DNA from: Apostichopus japonicus
Taxonomy: Eukaryota; Echinodermata; Holothuroidea; Aspidochirotida; Stichopodidae
Assembly: GCF_037975245.1 (NCBI RefSeq)
Contig: NC_092574.1
Location: 12,239,213 to 12,303,212 of the forward strand
DNA length: 64,000 nt
Direction of reading: 5' to 3'
The notes under the pieces are model-generated. The model was not told the DNA's origin. It made no database searches and saw only the letters and a program-made list of their open reading frames with translations. The first letter of the stretch is position 1, and each line of letters starts with the position of its first letter. Position numbers and translations under genes: made by a program. Of this stretch, positions 1-12,200 are shown piece after piece.

Positions 1-2432
1 AGTCCTGCACAAGTATCTGTGTGGTGGTTGTTGAAAATTACTGTACTATGGCTTGCTGATCTTGCTTGGAATACAAAATTAAAACATCTTAAAACATGAG
101 TAATGCATTTAAGAACAGTTAAAGCAAGGTAAGGCAGCAAAATATCCAGTAACCTCAACACTTAACCATCAGGACCACTTTAGTTGTATAACAAGTTCCA
201 TGTTCTTGACAAGCAGCTGCAAATGTTCCCTAATACTTACAAAAACATGTAGTGCCACAATGTCACCAAACTAAAATATTTCAAGAAGTACATTGCAAAT
301 GAATGAGTCCATTTATACAGTTAAATATGTAGAAGACTTCCCATGAAGACTGGTCTGCATTCTCTTGGTTCTGTCTGCTTGAAGCTTATAATATTAATTT
401 CCTCTATCTTTTATATGGTGTAACAGTGTAACATATCCTGGAACTAGTTAGTTTTCTGTTACTGCTACTACATTACTGTGCCAATCCAACAACTATTCCC
501 AGCAACTTCCTAACTCCATTGAAAGATGTGCTGTGTCCCAGAGGATATACATGAGATGTGTGAATCTACTTCGCGATTTACAGGACATACTTTTGCTTTG
601 CTTGGCATCGGCTTCTATGCAAGCTTTTAATTGATAAGCCCAACAAGGAGCTACTGTATACCACTATGTACAGCATGATGAAAAGCTTGGTTGATGATTG
701 TATTCATCCCACTGTAAACTGTGTGATAATCGTGCCTGGCATTTCTAATTAGAGCATATCCTTTGCTGTATTAGCCTGTAGATCTATCCATCTGTTGGTA
801 CAAAAAGAAAAGCTTTCTCTTAAAGATATGCTGATTTGGTCCCAATTATAGCACGCGCAATATAGCTTGGAATGTTTTGCGATTACCGAATAGACCTCAC
901 ATGACCTCACACTCTACAAATGAAGGAAACAATGAACTGCTTTACAAAACTAAATCTCCTGTAATTCAGCCAATATTTTAATCATCTCACAACCTTTCAT
1001 ATATACTATTTTCACTGTAAATTTCAATTCGTTTATCCATCCCATTTTGGGCCCATTAATTCTTGATTCATCTTGCCTTGTATACAACATAACACATTTT
1101 ATTTATGCAGCCATGCATTCAATTGGAGCTGAAACAGCTCCCTACCATAGCAAGTGCTTTTAAAAGTTGCAAGTCATTCAAGCTTTACCAATTGTAAAGA
1201 TTTCAAAATTTAAATATGCATGTACATTTTATGTGGACCTAGCCTGACAATTTGGTGTTGTCTTGCATTGACCTAAGATTAAAAACCAGTGAGTGGATAT
1301 AGCTCTAGTGTAGTTAAATACTATGGAGATAGAGGAAAAGATACCACCACATTAACCAGATCATACAAAAGTTTTCATCCCTTCTGATTGTTTCTTTCTT
1401 CATTCCATAACTTTGGAATAAATTACCTCAGATGTTACTCGTATTTGAGATAATAGAGTCCTATGGTATCAAGTTTATGCGATGTCAAACCTACAGAATA
1501 TTAACTTCTTTTTGGTTAATTCAGAAAATGTCTTCCATTTTGCTGTCAATGATGCAGTAGGTCACCACATCAGTCTGTCCCAGACGGCATCTGTGCTCTA
1601 GCTATGATTGCTGCCGTTCCAACATTGACTTTTTCACTGCATGGCAGCTACATCGTACAGTGTTATTCCCTTGGATAGTGGGCTGTTGTCATTCATCTTG
1701 AGATTGAGAATGTTGATCATCAAATTTGTCTGAGAAAACATTAACAGTGCCAATCAAATAAATATCAAATGGTCAGAGTGTAGATGTGCATTATTTCAAT
1801 TTTTATCGTACACTTCTCTCCAATATATTTTGGGCCAATACAGAGCTCAGATCTTTAACACTGAATATTGCACATTTAGTCAACTTGGTATTACTTATGG
1901 ATCTAAATAGACTTAACAAAATGACTTACAGTATATGCAAGGGAGGGGATAGAGGCTTTATCAAATTTTTGTGTTATATAGATTTTTGGAGGATGTTAAC
2001 CTTTAATTAGGTGCACTCAGCTTTTGTAATAGTTACATTATGGAAATGTACTGACTCAATAACCTTTTGGATGCATGGCATTGTTATTTTGTACAAATTT
2101 TGGCTAGTTATAAATAAGACACTTGAAACACAATGCATCACTTGAGAGACTTAGATTAAAGGTATTCTGCATTGGCCCAAATTTGATGCTGGATTTTCTA
2201 GTATTATATCCTTTAACTGTTTTTATTGATATCCTCACTGGGATATTCAGACATCTTACAGTACAGTGGTGTTTAGAATGTCTGAGAATATATTGGAGAG
2301 TAAAGACTTCCAAGAACTTTTTGAAAAGTTCTAGCAATTATAGCATCTTTTATTCAATACAAGCTACTTGTAAGTTACATTTGCATGGTGACTTCAGTCT
2401 ATAATAATCTAGGCATAGCTATTGTACAGTAT
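1..2432. other. Gene-poor flank, nothing recognised
   Basis: No exon with plausible splice sites and protein-like composition was found on either strand. The open frames here, at about 1.8-2.4 kb, look random in composition and overlap each other on both strands. No SUMO last exon and no further HMMR coiled-coil exon is visible, although both would be expected near the partial genes at 4.8-5.9 kb. Confidence 0.5.
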
Positions 2433-3032
2433 AGTAAAGGCTTCATAATTGACGCACCCCCGTAATTGACGCACCTTAAATGATTACTAGCAACGATACA
2501 ACAGTCCACCTAAACTTTTTTGCAGCCAAACAAAATTACATATTTCATGAGTTTGAAATCCATTTGAGGTATTTGCTGACCAAATTGTGGTATTTTTTAA
2601 GCTTTTAACACCCCCCCCCCCAGTTTTGCACATTTTTTGGCCATTTGGAAATCTTACACCCTTAAAATACCCAACATTACCTCAATATGAGAACACTACT
2701 CTCTGGGACATGACCTGTCAGAGCTTAGAGGCTCAGAGCATAGCAAACAGCATCTAAAGTCAATGGATGTATACTAAGGCCTACACTACAGTTAGCTTAT
2801 CGACGAATGTGTCAATTTAGAGGTATGAAAGAACTTGACACGGCAGACATTTTGTGGTCAAATTCTGCTCAATTGTACGGTGCATAAGCACAGAACCTTA
2901 AATATTTTGAGATTAGAACATTTCTGAGGAACTACACATATGAAAAACACATACAGTTGAGTAATTTGGATTTTTCCTTGATAGATATCATTGATCAATT
3001 CCTTAAGTGCGTCAATTATAAGCCCACCATGC
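2433..3032. mobile_element. Non-autonomous DNA element, 8-bp TSD, hAT-like
   Basis: Both ends carry an inverted repeat around GGCTT(C)ATAATTGACGCAC: the left copy is at about 2439-2457 and the right copy, in reverse, at about 3007-3023. The 8-mer TACAGTAT lies directly outside each end (2425-2432 and 3033-3040), so it reads as a target-site duplication. An 8-bp TSD is usual for hAT elements. The left end holds a second direct copy of the ATTGACGCAC word. The interior has a poly-C run near 2.61 kb and no open frame of note. The family is not named; hAT is inferred from TSD length only. Confidence 0.6.
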
Positions 3033-3426
3033 TACAGTATCTGGTCATGATTAGGGCAATGTACAGTAACATAATTGTCCAGCAAAATCTAAGGACATAC
3101 ATGATACATACATGCACAGTAGGCTAAGAAGTTAAGCTGACCTACTTGAAATCTAATTTATCTGGCAGTTGGTATTAATTTGTAGCTCAAACTACAGACC
3201 AGTTTACCCTTGACCCAATGCTAAGGTAGTGTTAGGACTTGGACTATGGCCCTAGGCTACAGCCGAACGTAGGCTAGGCCTTACAAGTTTTAGGCTAGAA
3301 GCTAGTCTAGACTATAGTATTGAAATATGGGTATGAACAAATAACGTGAAGCTGTATGCAACAACGTTATAATATCAACGTTATTAATATCACCAAACTT
3401 TATTGACTAATCTCATGGACCTTACC

Positions 3427-3560
3427 TGAAGTTGTTGGTGAGACGTTTTCGTTTTAACGGTACTTTTTTAAGAAAAAGTCAACAAGGAAAGAACCTGGGC
3501 ACGAAAACCAAACTACCCGGCGAACGACTGACCCGATCTCAAGCCCAGTCTCCTTGCATC
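3427..3560 (-). other. Possible 5' non-coding exon of a leftward gene
   Basis: On the minus strand a comparatively GC-rich stretch ends in a good donor (CAG then GTAAGG at 3426-3421). It is followed inside the presumed intron by a cluster of TAGGCCTA-type words (3.24-3.31 kb), the same arrangement seen in the first introns of the genes at 34.8 and 37.2 kb. No matching coding exon was found further left, so this is only a candidate. Confidence 0.2.
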
Positions 3561-3990
3561 GAGAGGAAACAGGTACTACACATCATCTTATATTAGCCGA
3601 AACTGTTATTGGGTTGCATGCAATGCAGCCTACGGGTATGCTTTAGCGTTAGCCCTGGCGTATACAGTGTACACAGTGTAGAGCGTATACACTGAATACA
3701 GGCTACTGCCGCTGTCAAGAAAACTACGGATGCCTGTACGTCAGGTCAACTTATATACCAACTGGGGGATATACTTTGAGAGCAAGACTTAGGTTTACCG
3801 TAAGGGTTTGACCAATTGGATTTTTTCTTGCCAAATGACCCAAAAAGTAGTTAGCAACTTATAACGACTGATATGCAGTCCTAGTACCATAAGGTATACT
3901 GATGTAAAATTTCAAGTTGATCCAATCATTTCACCTCAGGTAAACCTAAGCACCAACTTGGAGAAGTAAACGTAAATACCAATCCAGTGC

Positions 3991-4062
<72 letters not shown>

Positions 4063-4066
4063 TATA
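3991..4066. repeat. (TA)n microsatellite
   Basis: Long uninterrupted TA dinucleotide tract directly upstream of a SINE fragment. The SINE family here has TA-rich tails, so the tract may be the tail of a lost SINE copy. Confidence 0.95.
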
Positions 4067-4068
4067 TA

Positions 4069-4148
4069 TTTCGAATCCCGGTGGAGGCTGAAAGTTTTTT
4101 CACTGTTCTTGATTTTCCAACTCATTACGATTTTCATTTATATATATT
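4069..4148 (+). mobile_element. tRNA-derived SINE, 5'-truncated copy
   Basis: It starts inside the B box (TTCGAATCC) and continues with the same body as the full copy at 4389, including GGTGGAGGCTGAAAG, and ends in a short TA tail. Its head is replaced by a (TA)n tract. Confidence 0.75.
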
Positions 4149-4388
4149 CATTTGCCTTTGTCGTTTACCTCCATTGCATTAACATAAAGTCTGTTCAAAG
4201 TATCTCTTTCGAGATCCGGCTTTAGGAATCACAAATGATTTTCGAGTTGGATAGCATCATGTTTGATCTCTAGAGTAGTGCAAAATATGTCACCAAAAAC
4301 AGAACTAGTATTGTTCGATATAGGTGACAAACGCCTACAGTGGAATTACGATCTTCCTTACCGGTTTCGAACCTCTGGACATACAATC

Positions 4389-4560
4389 AGCGTCCATAGC
4401 CTAGTGGTTAGGGTGTCCGCGTACAGAGCGGGAGGCCCGTGGTTCGAATCCCGGTGGAGGCTGAAAGTTTTTTCACTGTTCTTGATTTTCCAACTCATTA
4501 CGATTTTCATTTATATATATATATATACACAGTATGTATATATATATATATATATATATG
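4389..4560 (+). mobile_element. tRNA-derived SINE, full-length copy with TA/TG tail
   Basis: The head has a recognisable pol III promoter: A box TAGCCTAGTGG at about 4397-4407 and B box GGTTCGAATCC at 4441-4451, with tRNA-like spacing. After the tRNA-like part comes a body with GGTGGAGGCTGAAAG and then a (TA)n/(TG)n tail. Other copies lie at 4069 and 26566. It is read as a retroposon and not a tRNA gene, because the part after the B box does not fold back on the 5' end as an acceptor stem and the body recurs. Confidence 0.85.
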
Positions 4561-4825
4561 TGTGTGGGTGTGTGTGTGTGTGACCCATTTTGCAGTTTTT
4601 GGACTCATCAGGCAAAGGTAGGAATCTGACTTCAGACATTTGTGTCACAGACTGGACCACAGTGAGTGTACTGGTGTGTGAATGCGTATGAACTGGCTTT
4701 CTATCAACAAGATTAGAACAGTCAGTTTCTGAAGTAAATAGAGCATTTGTACCAATATTCTGAGATGATGCACTAAGGTTCATTGACTTTGGATTAACTT
4801 TAACATATTTCTAATACTTTTCTAG

Positions 4826-4937
4826 GAGCTACAGAGACTGGAAACGCAGATGGGCTGTAAAGTGAAATCTCTGGAAGTAGACATCATCTCTTTGAAGTCG
4901 CAGATTCAGTCGTTGGAGGAAGACAGAACGGGTTTGG
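4826..4937 (+). CDS. Orphan HMMR-like coiled-coil exon
   Basis: The exon has an acceptor TTTTCTAG before 4826 and a donor GTACTT after 4937. It enters in phase 0 and leaves in phase 1. The translation starts ELQRLETQMG, continues with a heptad-like run of L, I and charged residues (KSLEVDIISLKSQIQSLEED) and contains no stop. It fits exactly onto the phase-0 end of the HMMR-like exon at 44341-44433 (ending LQSKTE), so it is the expected next exon of that gene. Yet it lies 39.5 kb upstream on the same strand, and no other HMMR exon is seen in 1-4.8 kb. I infer it belongs to a further copy of the gene, broken by a duplication junction just to its right. Any coiled-coil protein remains possible. 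Confidence 0.55.
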
Positions 4938-5550
4938 GTACTTGATTTCTTTTTGTCTCGCTGCATTAAAGGACCTGTACTGCACTGTAAATGAACCTCA
5001 AGTTCAACCTCATCTTTGCAGCTCCCGAGTTCTATGCCTTGGGCACTGTGCCATGTAGATAATAAACACACACACATACACACAGAGCCCCAGTTAACTG
5101 TAGTGACCAGAAAATACCGGAAACTGTATCAACAATATCTATCCAGGCAGGCGAACTCCTTTCGCAGATAAATAGATACATCAAAATGTTTATTGGTAGC
5201 AAGAAGAGCCAGACTGATGAAACAGATCATTCAAACTTAGGAAGAAAAAGACAGACCAATACCATAACGGCTTCACTGTTGCTTGTTTGTTTTATAATCC
5301 ATCTTGGAAACTTGAAGGAAGTCGAATTGATCCTTAAAGTACGTTCACACTGTCAGGGTCTCGATAGGGATATGGCTTTTCTTTCCGGGTTCAAGCACTT
5401 TGAGCAGTCTGGGGCTTATGCAGACTAACATGATTTCAATCACTCTTTTTACACCTGACGAAGGACCAGGGGTCCGAAAATTTGTGTAGTTATTTCTATT
5501 CTATTCTAAATATTATGTTGGATTTAAAGGCATTACATGTTGTCCTCTTC

Positions 5551-5552
<2 letters not shown>

Positions 5553-5637
<85 letters not shown>
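5553..5637. repeat. (TA)n microsatellite, candidate duplication junction
   Basis: About 85 bp of nearly pure TA. To its left lies HMMR-like exon sequence (+), to its right SUMO exon 3 (-). The verified junction at 44.56 kb has the same order: HMMR intron, TA tract, SUMO. Confidence 0.95.
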
Positions 5638-5642
<5 letters not shown>

Positions 5643-5860
5643 TGCATTTGTTGTGAGCACTTACAAAATGTATTGGGTTAACATGGCTCATGACAAAGCC
5701 CTGACAGGCTCCTCTGAAAAATATTGTCAAGTACTGGAGCAGACTATACCAGCCTTGACTACAGGGCCCTTAACTCAGTCTCTTGGTGAGATCCAGGTCA
5801 AATATCTGTGGCCAAACTCTAATTTGGCTAGGTAGACTAAAAACGATCCTGCTTTCATAC

Positions 5861-5938
5861 CTGCTTATCACAGTATGCTTTCTTCAGCTTCCTCAAGGGT
5901 GTTGGCCTTTTGATTTTAAATTGAACGGTTGAACCTTC
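5861..5938 (-). CDS. SUMO: SUMO exon 3
   Basis: 78 nt, phase 0 to 0, acceptor TTTTTTCTTGCAG, donor GTATGA. It encodes [20 protein letters not shown] and then AYCDKQ, the strand-helix part of the SUMO fold. It lies just outside the duplicated segment, so the second copy lacks it. Confidence 0.88.
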
Positions 5939-7580
5939 CTGCAAGAAAAAATATGTAAGATGGTGTTAGTAAACTAATTATCTCTCACAACATCCACTCG
6001 TACACAGGAAATTCTACTGTTTGGTACACATTAGTGATGGGAACAGGTACCAGGGGACCGACCGAAAAGAAATTACTAACCAGTACACAGTAGTACATAG
6101 TGCAAGTATGATATCGTGGAGTCGTACTTTAAAGGTGCCAAAACTGTCTTGTAAGAAATTGTAAATTGTCTTGCATCAAATTGCCTAATTTGAGCAATTG
6201 AATACAAGTATATCCCCACAAATGCTTCAAGGAATTCAATCACTCAAATCCCATTTTCACGAGTGCTGTGGTTGATGTCATTACCTCCTGATGTCAGCTT
6301 TGCATAAGTTATATTAGATATAGCTAAATAATAACTAAAATGAGTCAAACGTTGGAATGATCAGCAGGCAAATGGTTTGACAAGCTACAGTAAATGATGT
6401 TATGTTATTACATGTCTTTAATACAAAGAAAGATTGATACTCACAGAACCAATTACTCTCAGGGTGATGTGTTCTGATTCATCTTTCACATCCTACAGAC
6501 AAAAAGAAACAAATTGGAGAAAGTAACATTTTTGACAAAAAAGTCAGAAAAATTATATACGCAGGTTATATGTACGCCTAGCTCAGGTATGATAAATTGC
6601 AGTGCGGTATGAGTCCGGGAACTATTGGTTCACAAAATATACTGTCATACCAGAACTTAAATTCATCACAGGGCAATGCTAAGGGCAATACAAATACAAA
6701 AAATGATATGACCGAAAGGACTGAACCCCATTTTCCACTAAACAATTCCATTTAAAGTTGAAGGGTAGGGCGTTATTTGTCAGTTCTGTGTGCCGTGTAC
6801 CAGTGTCTTTCCATAAGAATCCCAAGATCATTAAAGGGCTCGAGTAGTGAGAGATGGTTTAGGAACTAGTTTGTAGATTACTTTACATTAAGTACTTTAA
6901 AAAGGAGAGAAATTACTTCATGTCAGATACAAAAAAACAAAAAGAAAGAAAAAAAAGTTAGTATTACTCTAAAACGGAGAGACAATACTCCATTACTCTT
7001 TCGGCCATGGCGGAAAGGTACATTTAAGGTATGGATTTGACCTTGGTGTACAGGCATGTATCAGGGAAGCTTTCTCTGATAAGGAAAGTATACACTGCTT
7101 CAAATGTGAAGGTTCGCTGGGTAGCCTGAATTGTAGTTAAGACAATATTAGGGAGTAGATGCACTGTACATGTTGATTGAATGAATAGTTTGAATTGTAA
7201 GTTCATAAGTGTTGATACATGATTGTCTTCAAATATATAATAGTTAGTTGAATAAATCGAATTAAATAAGGCTGATAGTTTATTAAAAAGTGCGATTCTG
7301 ATTGTAGGTTTAAATGACTGATTTTGTGGATTTTTCGGGGCTTGGTATAGTTGGCATGTTCGAGCCCAACGGCAGGTTATAGGCTTCCTAGCCTATAGGC
7401 CTATATCATTGTGACTAATCGGTTAGGCCTAGCCTAACTTTTGTTAGCTTTGTTTACAAGGAACAATAAAAATATTGTTCTCGATGTTTGGTGTAGGAGT
7501 TAGACTCATATATCACATTGGGTGGTGAACTCCTCAACAGCACATGCATGGTGATACATTACCTTTTTCTGCTCAGACAT
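5861..7580 (-). CDS. SUMO: SUMO (small ubiquitin-like modifier), 3' exon not found
   Basis: Three minus-strand exons join in phase 0: 7563-7580 (MSEQKK), 6445-6492 and 5861-5938, giving 48 residues. The sequence matches the first half of [13 protein letters not shown] is the first beta strand, followed by [10 protein letters not shown] and then [11 protein letters not shown]. The intron positions are those of animal SUMO2/3 genes. SUMO is conjugated to lysines of target proteins through its processed C-terminal Gly-Gly. The last exon, which should carry the second half of the beta-grasp fold and the Gly-Gly, is not found anywhere to the left. Either it lies before the window or this copy is truncated at a junction near 5.55-5.64 kb. 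The sequence just upstream of the ATG is the most GC-rich of the region and is probably the promoter. Confidence 0.85.
6445..6492 (-). CDS. SUMO: SUMO exon 2
   Basis: 48 nt, phase 0 to 0, acceptor TTTGTCTGTAG, donor GTGAGT. Encodes [16 protein letters not shown]. An identical-protein copy is at 45056-45103. Confidence 0.85.
7005..7245. repeat. Interspersed repeat, about 240 bp
   Basis: A block starting CCATGGCGGAAAGG and containing TTGTAGTTAAGACAA recurs in the second copy (45615-45855) and, more diverged, inside the HMMR first intron (38415-38660). The third location is outside the duplication, so this is a dispersed repeat of unknown type. Confidence 0.55.
7563..7580 (-). CDS. SUMO: SUMO exon 1 with start codon
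   Basis: 18 nt coding, MSEQKK, donor GTAATG at 7562. The start is chosen because MSE/MSD opens nearly all animal SUMO proteins and the exon joins exon 2 in frame. This exon is deleted from the second copy. Confidence 0.75.
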
Positions 7581-7738
7581 TTTGACAGGATAGATGAAAT
7601 AAACGCCGGCGGTTGGTTGACTGCGTGCTGACTTCCCGCACTTCGTCTTCAGGGCATACACTAGCAAGTACCAATGCCGCTTCACATGCAATAGGTCGGA
7701 TCCGATCTTCGCGGTACTAGAGTATGGCGCGCCGTATG
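7581..7738 (-). promoter_or_regulatory. Probable SUMO promoter/5'UTR region
   Basis: GC-rich stretch with several CpG sites directly upstream of the SUMO ATG on the minus strand, in otherwise AT-rich DNA. No TATA box is obvious. It is missing from the second copy, where the sequence jumps from the exon-1 donor to the equivalent of about 7739. Confidence 0.45.
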
Positions 7739-7879
7739 TACTACTTTATTTATGTTGTCGTCGCGGAGACTTAGGTAGTCATATTGAAGTGATCTGGATA
7801 AATCCATGTAGATTAGATTCATAGCATAAAACGGGAAATGTCATGTCAGATGCATGCTCTCTAATACGAATATGTAAGA

Positions 7880-8330
7880 AAGACGATAATCCAAGGTCAA
7901 CGATGATATTCCGAGTTTTTAGAGCGATGATACAGGTTTATCGTTGAGGAACCTGGATTTTCGACCTGTAATACAAGTTAGGTTTAGCGGTTGATGCTAC
8001 AGATTTCGCGACCGATAATCCAAGGTTTTCCATTGATAATGCAAATGTATATGGACGATAAACCTTCTTTCTTTCTTTTTTCCTAACGACAATCCAGATT
8101 TATCGTTTTTGTTGAAAACCTGAGAGATAAATTTATTGGTATATATGTCCGGGTTTTTCTACCGAAAATCGGTTTATCACCAGATAATCTTAGATTATCA
8201 GTCGAAAGCCTGGATTTTTGGCGAAAATTTTCGATGAAAAGCTGGATTATCGGCAAATACCGTTATTAACATCGTAATCCTGATATATTCGAGATATTCC
8301 AGGTTCATGGGTTGGTAATCAGGGGTTTAA
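7880..8330. repeat. Degenerate short repeats (GATAATCCAGGTTTATCG-like)
   Basis: A motif resembling CGATAATCC...GGTTTATCG or CCTGGATTTTCG recurs many times in both orientations at irregular spacing. The same block, slightly rearranged, is at about 46680-47160 in copy 2. It may be a worn satellite or a transposon terminus. Confidence 0.5.
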
Positions 8331-9253
8331 ACTGAAAACCGGGAACATTCATTATTAGGCATTTGACTTGCCATATGAGTATCAAGCGTAATAGATGTTC
8401 CTTCCATGGGATTCGTGATTCACATTTAAAAGGAAAGGGGACTGGGGTTGCGAATGAATTAGTTAGAATTCGTGCCCAGGCTATATATTGGGTGACTTAT
8501 CCTTAAAAGTATCACAAATATACATCATGACACAAACACACTTACACACGCATGAGAGCCAAAAATACGCGACGCATCGTCAAATTGATAATAGAAATTT
8601 TTGTATATTTCTGAAACAAACAACTGTTGAACATTTAAACTATAACTGTCCCAAGATTATCAGTTTAGGAGCATATTGCGCTTAAGTATCATCCCTGCAT
8701 ACCATTAATTATGACCCGTTAGCTGCTCAAATTAAACATGCACCTAACATATTTTGCGCGAAAATCGTGTCGAATGTTACAAATTTAGCAAAATGATGAA
8801 CGTTCTCGTCAGCAAAATGGCTAAGTATCTAACGATAAGTCATATAAACGTTATCTGTATTTCATATGTATTGTTCATGCATAAAGGTCACGTTGGGCTG
8901 CCTCAGTACTGCGCAATAAGTGTTAATTTTCGGAATTACTGACCACCCCTTATACTGTTCTAGTGTGCGAACGCCGTTTGATGCACACATCAGTCGCACA
9001 TGTTCGGTTTATAGGTTTATAGGCTCCAGTTTGGCGACTACGGTTTGTCCTTAAGTTGCCAAATGGTTTCCGTTTGCTCCTTGAATCTCAAACATCGGTT
9101 GTTAAAACTTCTACCCAAATATGCTAGGTAACTCACACAATATTTGTCAGCCATATATAGTCCTTTACTGCCTCATGATTTTTGTTGACAAACTACGGTG
9201 CAATTTTACTGTTTTAAAAACTTTCCTGCATTTAAATACAGAATTTGCCCCTA
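8331..9253. other. Non-coding, duplicated, no feature recognised
   Basis: Shared with 47165-48465. Small open frames here (for example 8488-8685) recur in copy 2 only because the DNA is duplicated. They have no splice signals or protein-like features. Copy 2 carries an extra stretch of about 380 bp at 48018-48396. Confidence 0.5.
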
Positions 9254-12200
9254 CACTGAAAAAATAAACTAGTCAATATTGCCACGGACTAACGTTAAAT
9301 TAGTCTGTAACGTTAGTCAATGCACACGGACTAGCAAAAATCTTCGTTTCATCGCTGCTTCTTAGTTAGTTTACACTGACTAAGGAAAATATAATCGCAG
9401 CTTAGTCGGTGGGGACGGACTAAGGTATTTTAACCCATGGACTAAGAACGATACGGACACCCGATTTACGCCATAATCGTAGCTTAGTCGGTGTCGACGG
9501 ACTAATGTATTTTAACCCAATTCGATTCACTTCAATTTGGAAACCGAGAGGCAACGGCAGCTTGCTGGGCTTGGTATAGTTTCATACGATCACTCTAAGC
9601 AACTTTCAACCGTAAATCACCCAAGAAGGTCTTTAGAAGAATGGAGGTATTAACTGCATCATCGGCCTACCTGTTATTCCTTTAAGTTGAAGGTAAAATT
9701 AAAGTTAATTGTTAGGCCACTGGCACTAGTACTGTATTATGGTTAGTGTAACGCTACCGTTGTCACGTTGGCGTTTCGCAATACACAAGTGCAATGACAG
9801 TGAGTAGCCTATAGGCTTCTACTGGGTACTGCAGTGCATTCTCAACACTAAAGTGTGCATCCTAAACACCAATTAACAATGTGTTATGTGTGTATTGGGC
9901 TAGATTGAACAGTGGCACATAATCTTCTTATTTATTCCCAAACAAATGCTGGAACTATAAGGCTCAATAGTTTATTTGAAGTCTACACTCATTTGGTAAA
10001 GATTTCCTGTAATTTCCCATGTGAATCTAAATGGGTAGGCTTTGTGATATTGAATAAGCAAGGCTAGACCTTCAAACGTACAGTCACAGTAGGCTGAACA
10101 AATTATGTTGGCTAGTCAACGGTATTATATGTTGCGAGCAGTCAGGATGCACGCTTCAGTTCTATTTAACCTTTTCATTTATCATTTTTTAGTATTTAAT
10201 TTCCGGTCACGCCCAGGAAAAAATTGCGACATTCCTTCACGGTCGACTTGCTTACTGTAAGAAGTATTAACCGTTTTTCCCCAGGAAAGCTTGATAGTCT
10301 GAAGTTATTATAACATGTGCTTTTAGTATACTGCCAAAAGAGTAAGTTGTTGTATTTGTATTGATATTTTATGTAGAAGTAACGGAAAATTTAGTATGTT
10401 TAGTTTGGTCTAATTGCACGTTTTTTTTCTGTCCAATGTAGTGCAGGGTTCACTTGCGCGAATTCAAATTATTCTGTTTATGTATATATGTATATGCATC
10501 GATTCTTAGATTCTTATGTTTTTTGACATTTATTTGTAATTCAAGCATATCTGTTTAGTAGCAAAGTTTAAAGGTTAAGATTAATTAGTTTTCTCTTTTT
10601 GATCCTAGATTGAATGAAACTCATTGGCGTAAATAATAGATCAGATGATACAGTTTAACGCAGTTGCTAAAACTCTGGGTATTCTCTAGTCTTCGCCGGT
10701 CCATTATATACTTTAGTACTACTAGTAAGACTATATCAAAACGACCGAAGACAAACTTAGTGTAACAAAGTACTGATTCTCCTCTAGCCTAGGTCTAAAC
10801 AGGCTTGTTATGTGAGCAAGCAAAATAACAACTAAAAACGATTAGGCCTATAAATAAGTTGGCTCAGTGCATTTCTGTTTCTAAAATTTTATATTTTTAA
10901 AGATCATAAAAACAAACAAAGATTTAGCCCATGTTTAATTATCTCTGTATTCTGGGCATTTGATTCTGGTTGCAATGGTGATGACACTCTCGTTCAAATT
11001 TTCAGCTTTATACAGTCTGCTTCAAACTTTGGGATTGTTTTTAGAGACTATAGTGGAAGCAAATCTCACATAACTTTGTGGTGACAACTTTATTTTATTT
11101 TTTTTCAAATGATGAATACTTTGCTGTTTCTTTCTTCCAGCAGGAATTGAAAAGCCAAATATCTAAGTCAAGGGTGAGCTTTCCTGTGATGTACGACACC
11201 AGTGTGGAGGCAACAACAGAAGAGGAGAACTGTGTTATATATGGCTTAAAGACATGTTTTAAGATGATATATTGGTACCCTTCGCAGAACAAAAGAGTTT
11301 ATCCAAGAGTCCAAAAAGCAAAGGAACAAGTACCATAGAGAAAAAAGATGGAAGAGTGAGTTTAACTATTGTACCCAACTGTTTAATGATATTTAAGATA
11401 CTTTTCATAACCTGTTTTAAAAAAAAACCAGTCTAGTATATCATTTACGTGCAAGCTTCATAAGTTTGGTCAAATTTTCACTAATCTGTAGAGCGGGAGT
11501 CCAGAGGGTTTGGTTAGCTGGGAAGGTAACCAATGCCTGGTACATCACAATGTTCACAGTGCATTCCTGTATATGAAACCTGATGACTGGCAAACCGACT
11601 GTGGTGGATGTGGCTGGGAGAGCAATTTTAAAGTCACCTAATAGCTAACCTAGAGCAGCTTTCATGGTAACCACATCAAAGTAAGAACAATGTGTCAGGT
11701 ATGGCCCCAAGAGCAACAAATGGCCATTGCCAGTAATTATTGGTGGTGGGGTACCCCTGCCAGTGATCTATAATTGACCCCTCACGGCTGACCTAGGTCA
11801 GCTCATGAGGTAACCACTTGAAACCTACTGGAAAATGTTGGTTAGGACTTCAGATACAAGGGATGGGCATTGCCAGTAATTTTTATTGGTGGGGTACCCC
11901 TGCTAGTAGACCCCCAATATGCCCATCCCCTCATTGACCTAGGTGAGCTCATGATTTGACCAGTTGAAACCTACAGGAAAATGATAGGTATCACTTCATA
12001 TGTAAGGATGGGCATTTCCAGTATTTTATATTGGTGTCCGCCCATCCCTTACATATAGAATCCTGTCAATAATTTTCCAGTAGTTTTCAACTGGTTAAAT
12101 CATGAGCTGACCTAGATCAATGAGGGGGGGGGGCTTTTTGGGGGTCTACTGGCAGGGGTACCCCACTAATATAAATTACTGGAAATGCCCATCCCTTACA

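Noticed and set aside
4389..4460. Possible tRNA gene
   Set aside because: A and B boxes are present, but the sequence continues into a repeated SINE body with TA tail and occurs three times.
5186..5500. Possible further coiled-coil exon, or retroelement 3' end (GACGAAGGACCAGGGGTCCG)
   Set aside because: The translation lacks heptads, and the retroelement resemblance rests on one short motif only.
5482..5835. 117-residue open frame with a long YIYIYI run
   Set aside because: It is translation of a (TA)n tract. The same holds for 5533-5730, 26595-26880 and 35451-35744.
11078..11338. Possible transposase exon in the 4.8-kb element
   Set aside because: Short, no recognisable motif; an acceptor-like CAG lies inside but no partner exons were found.
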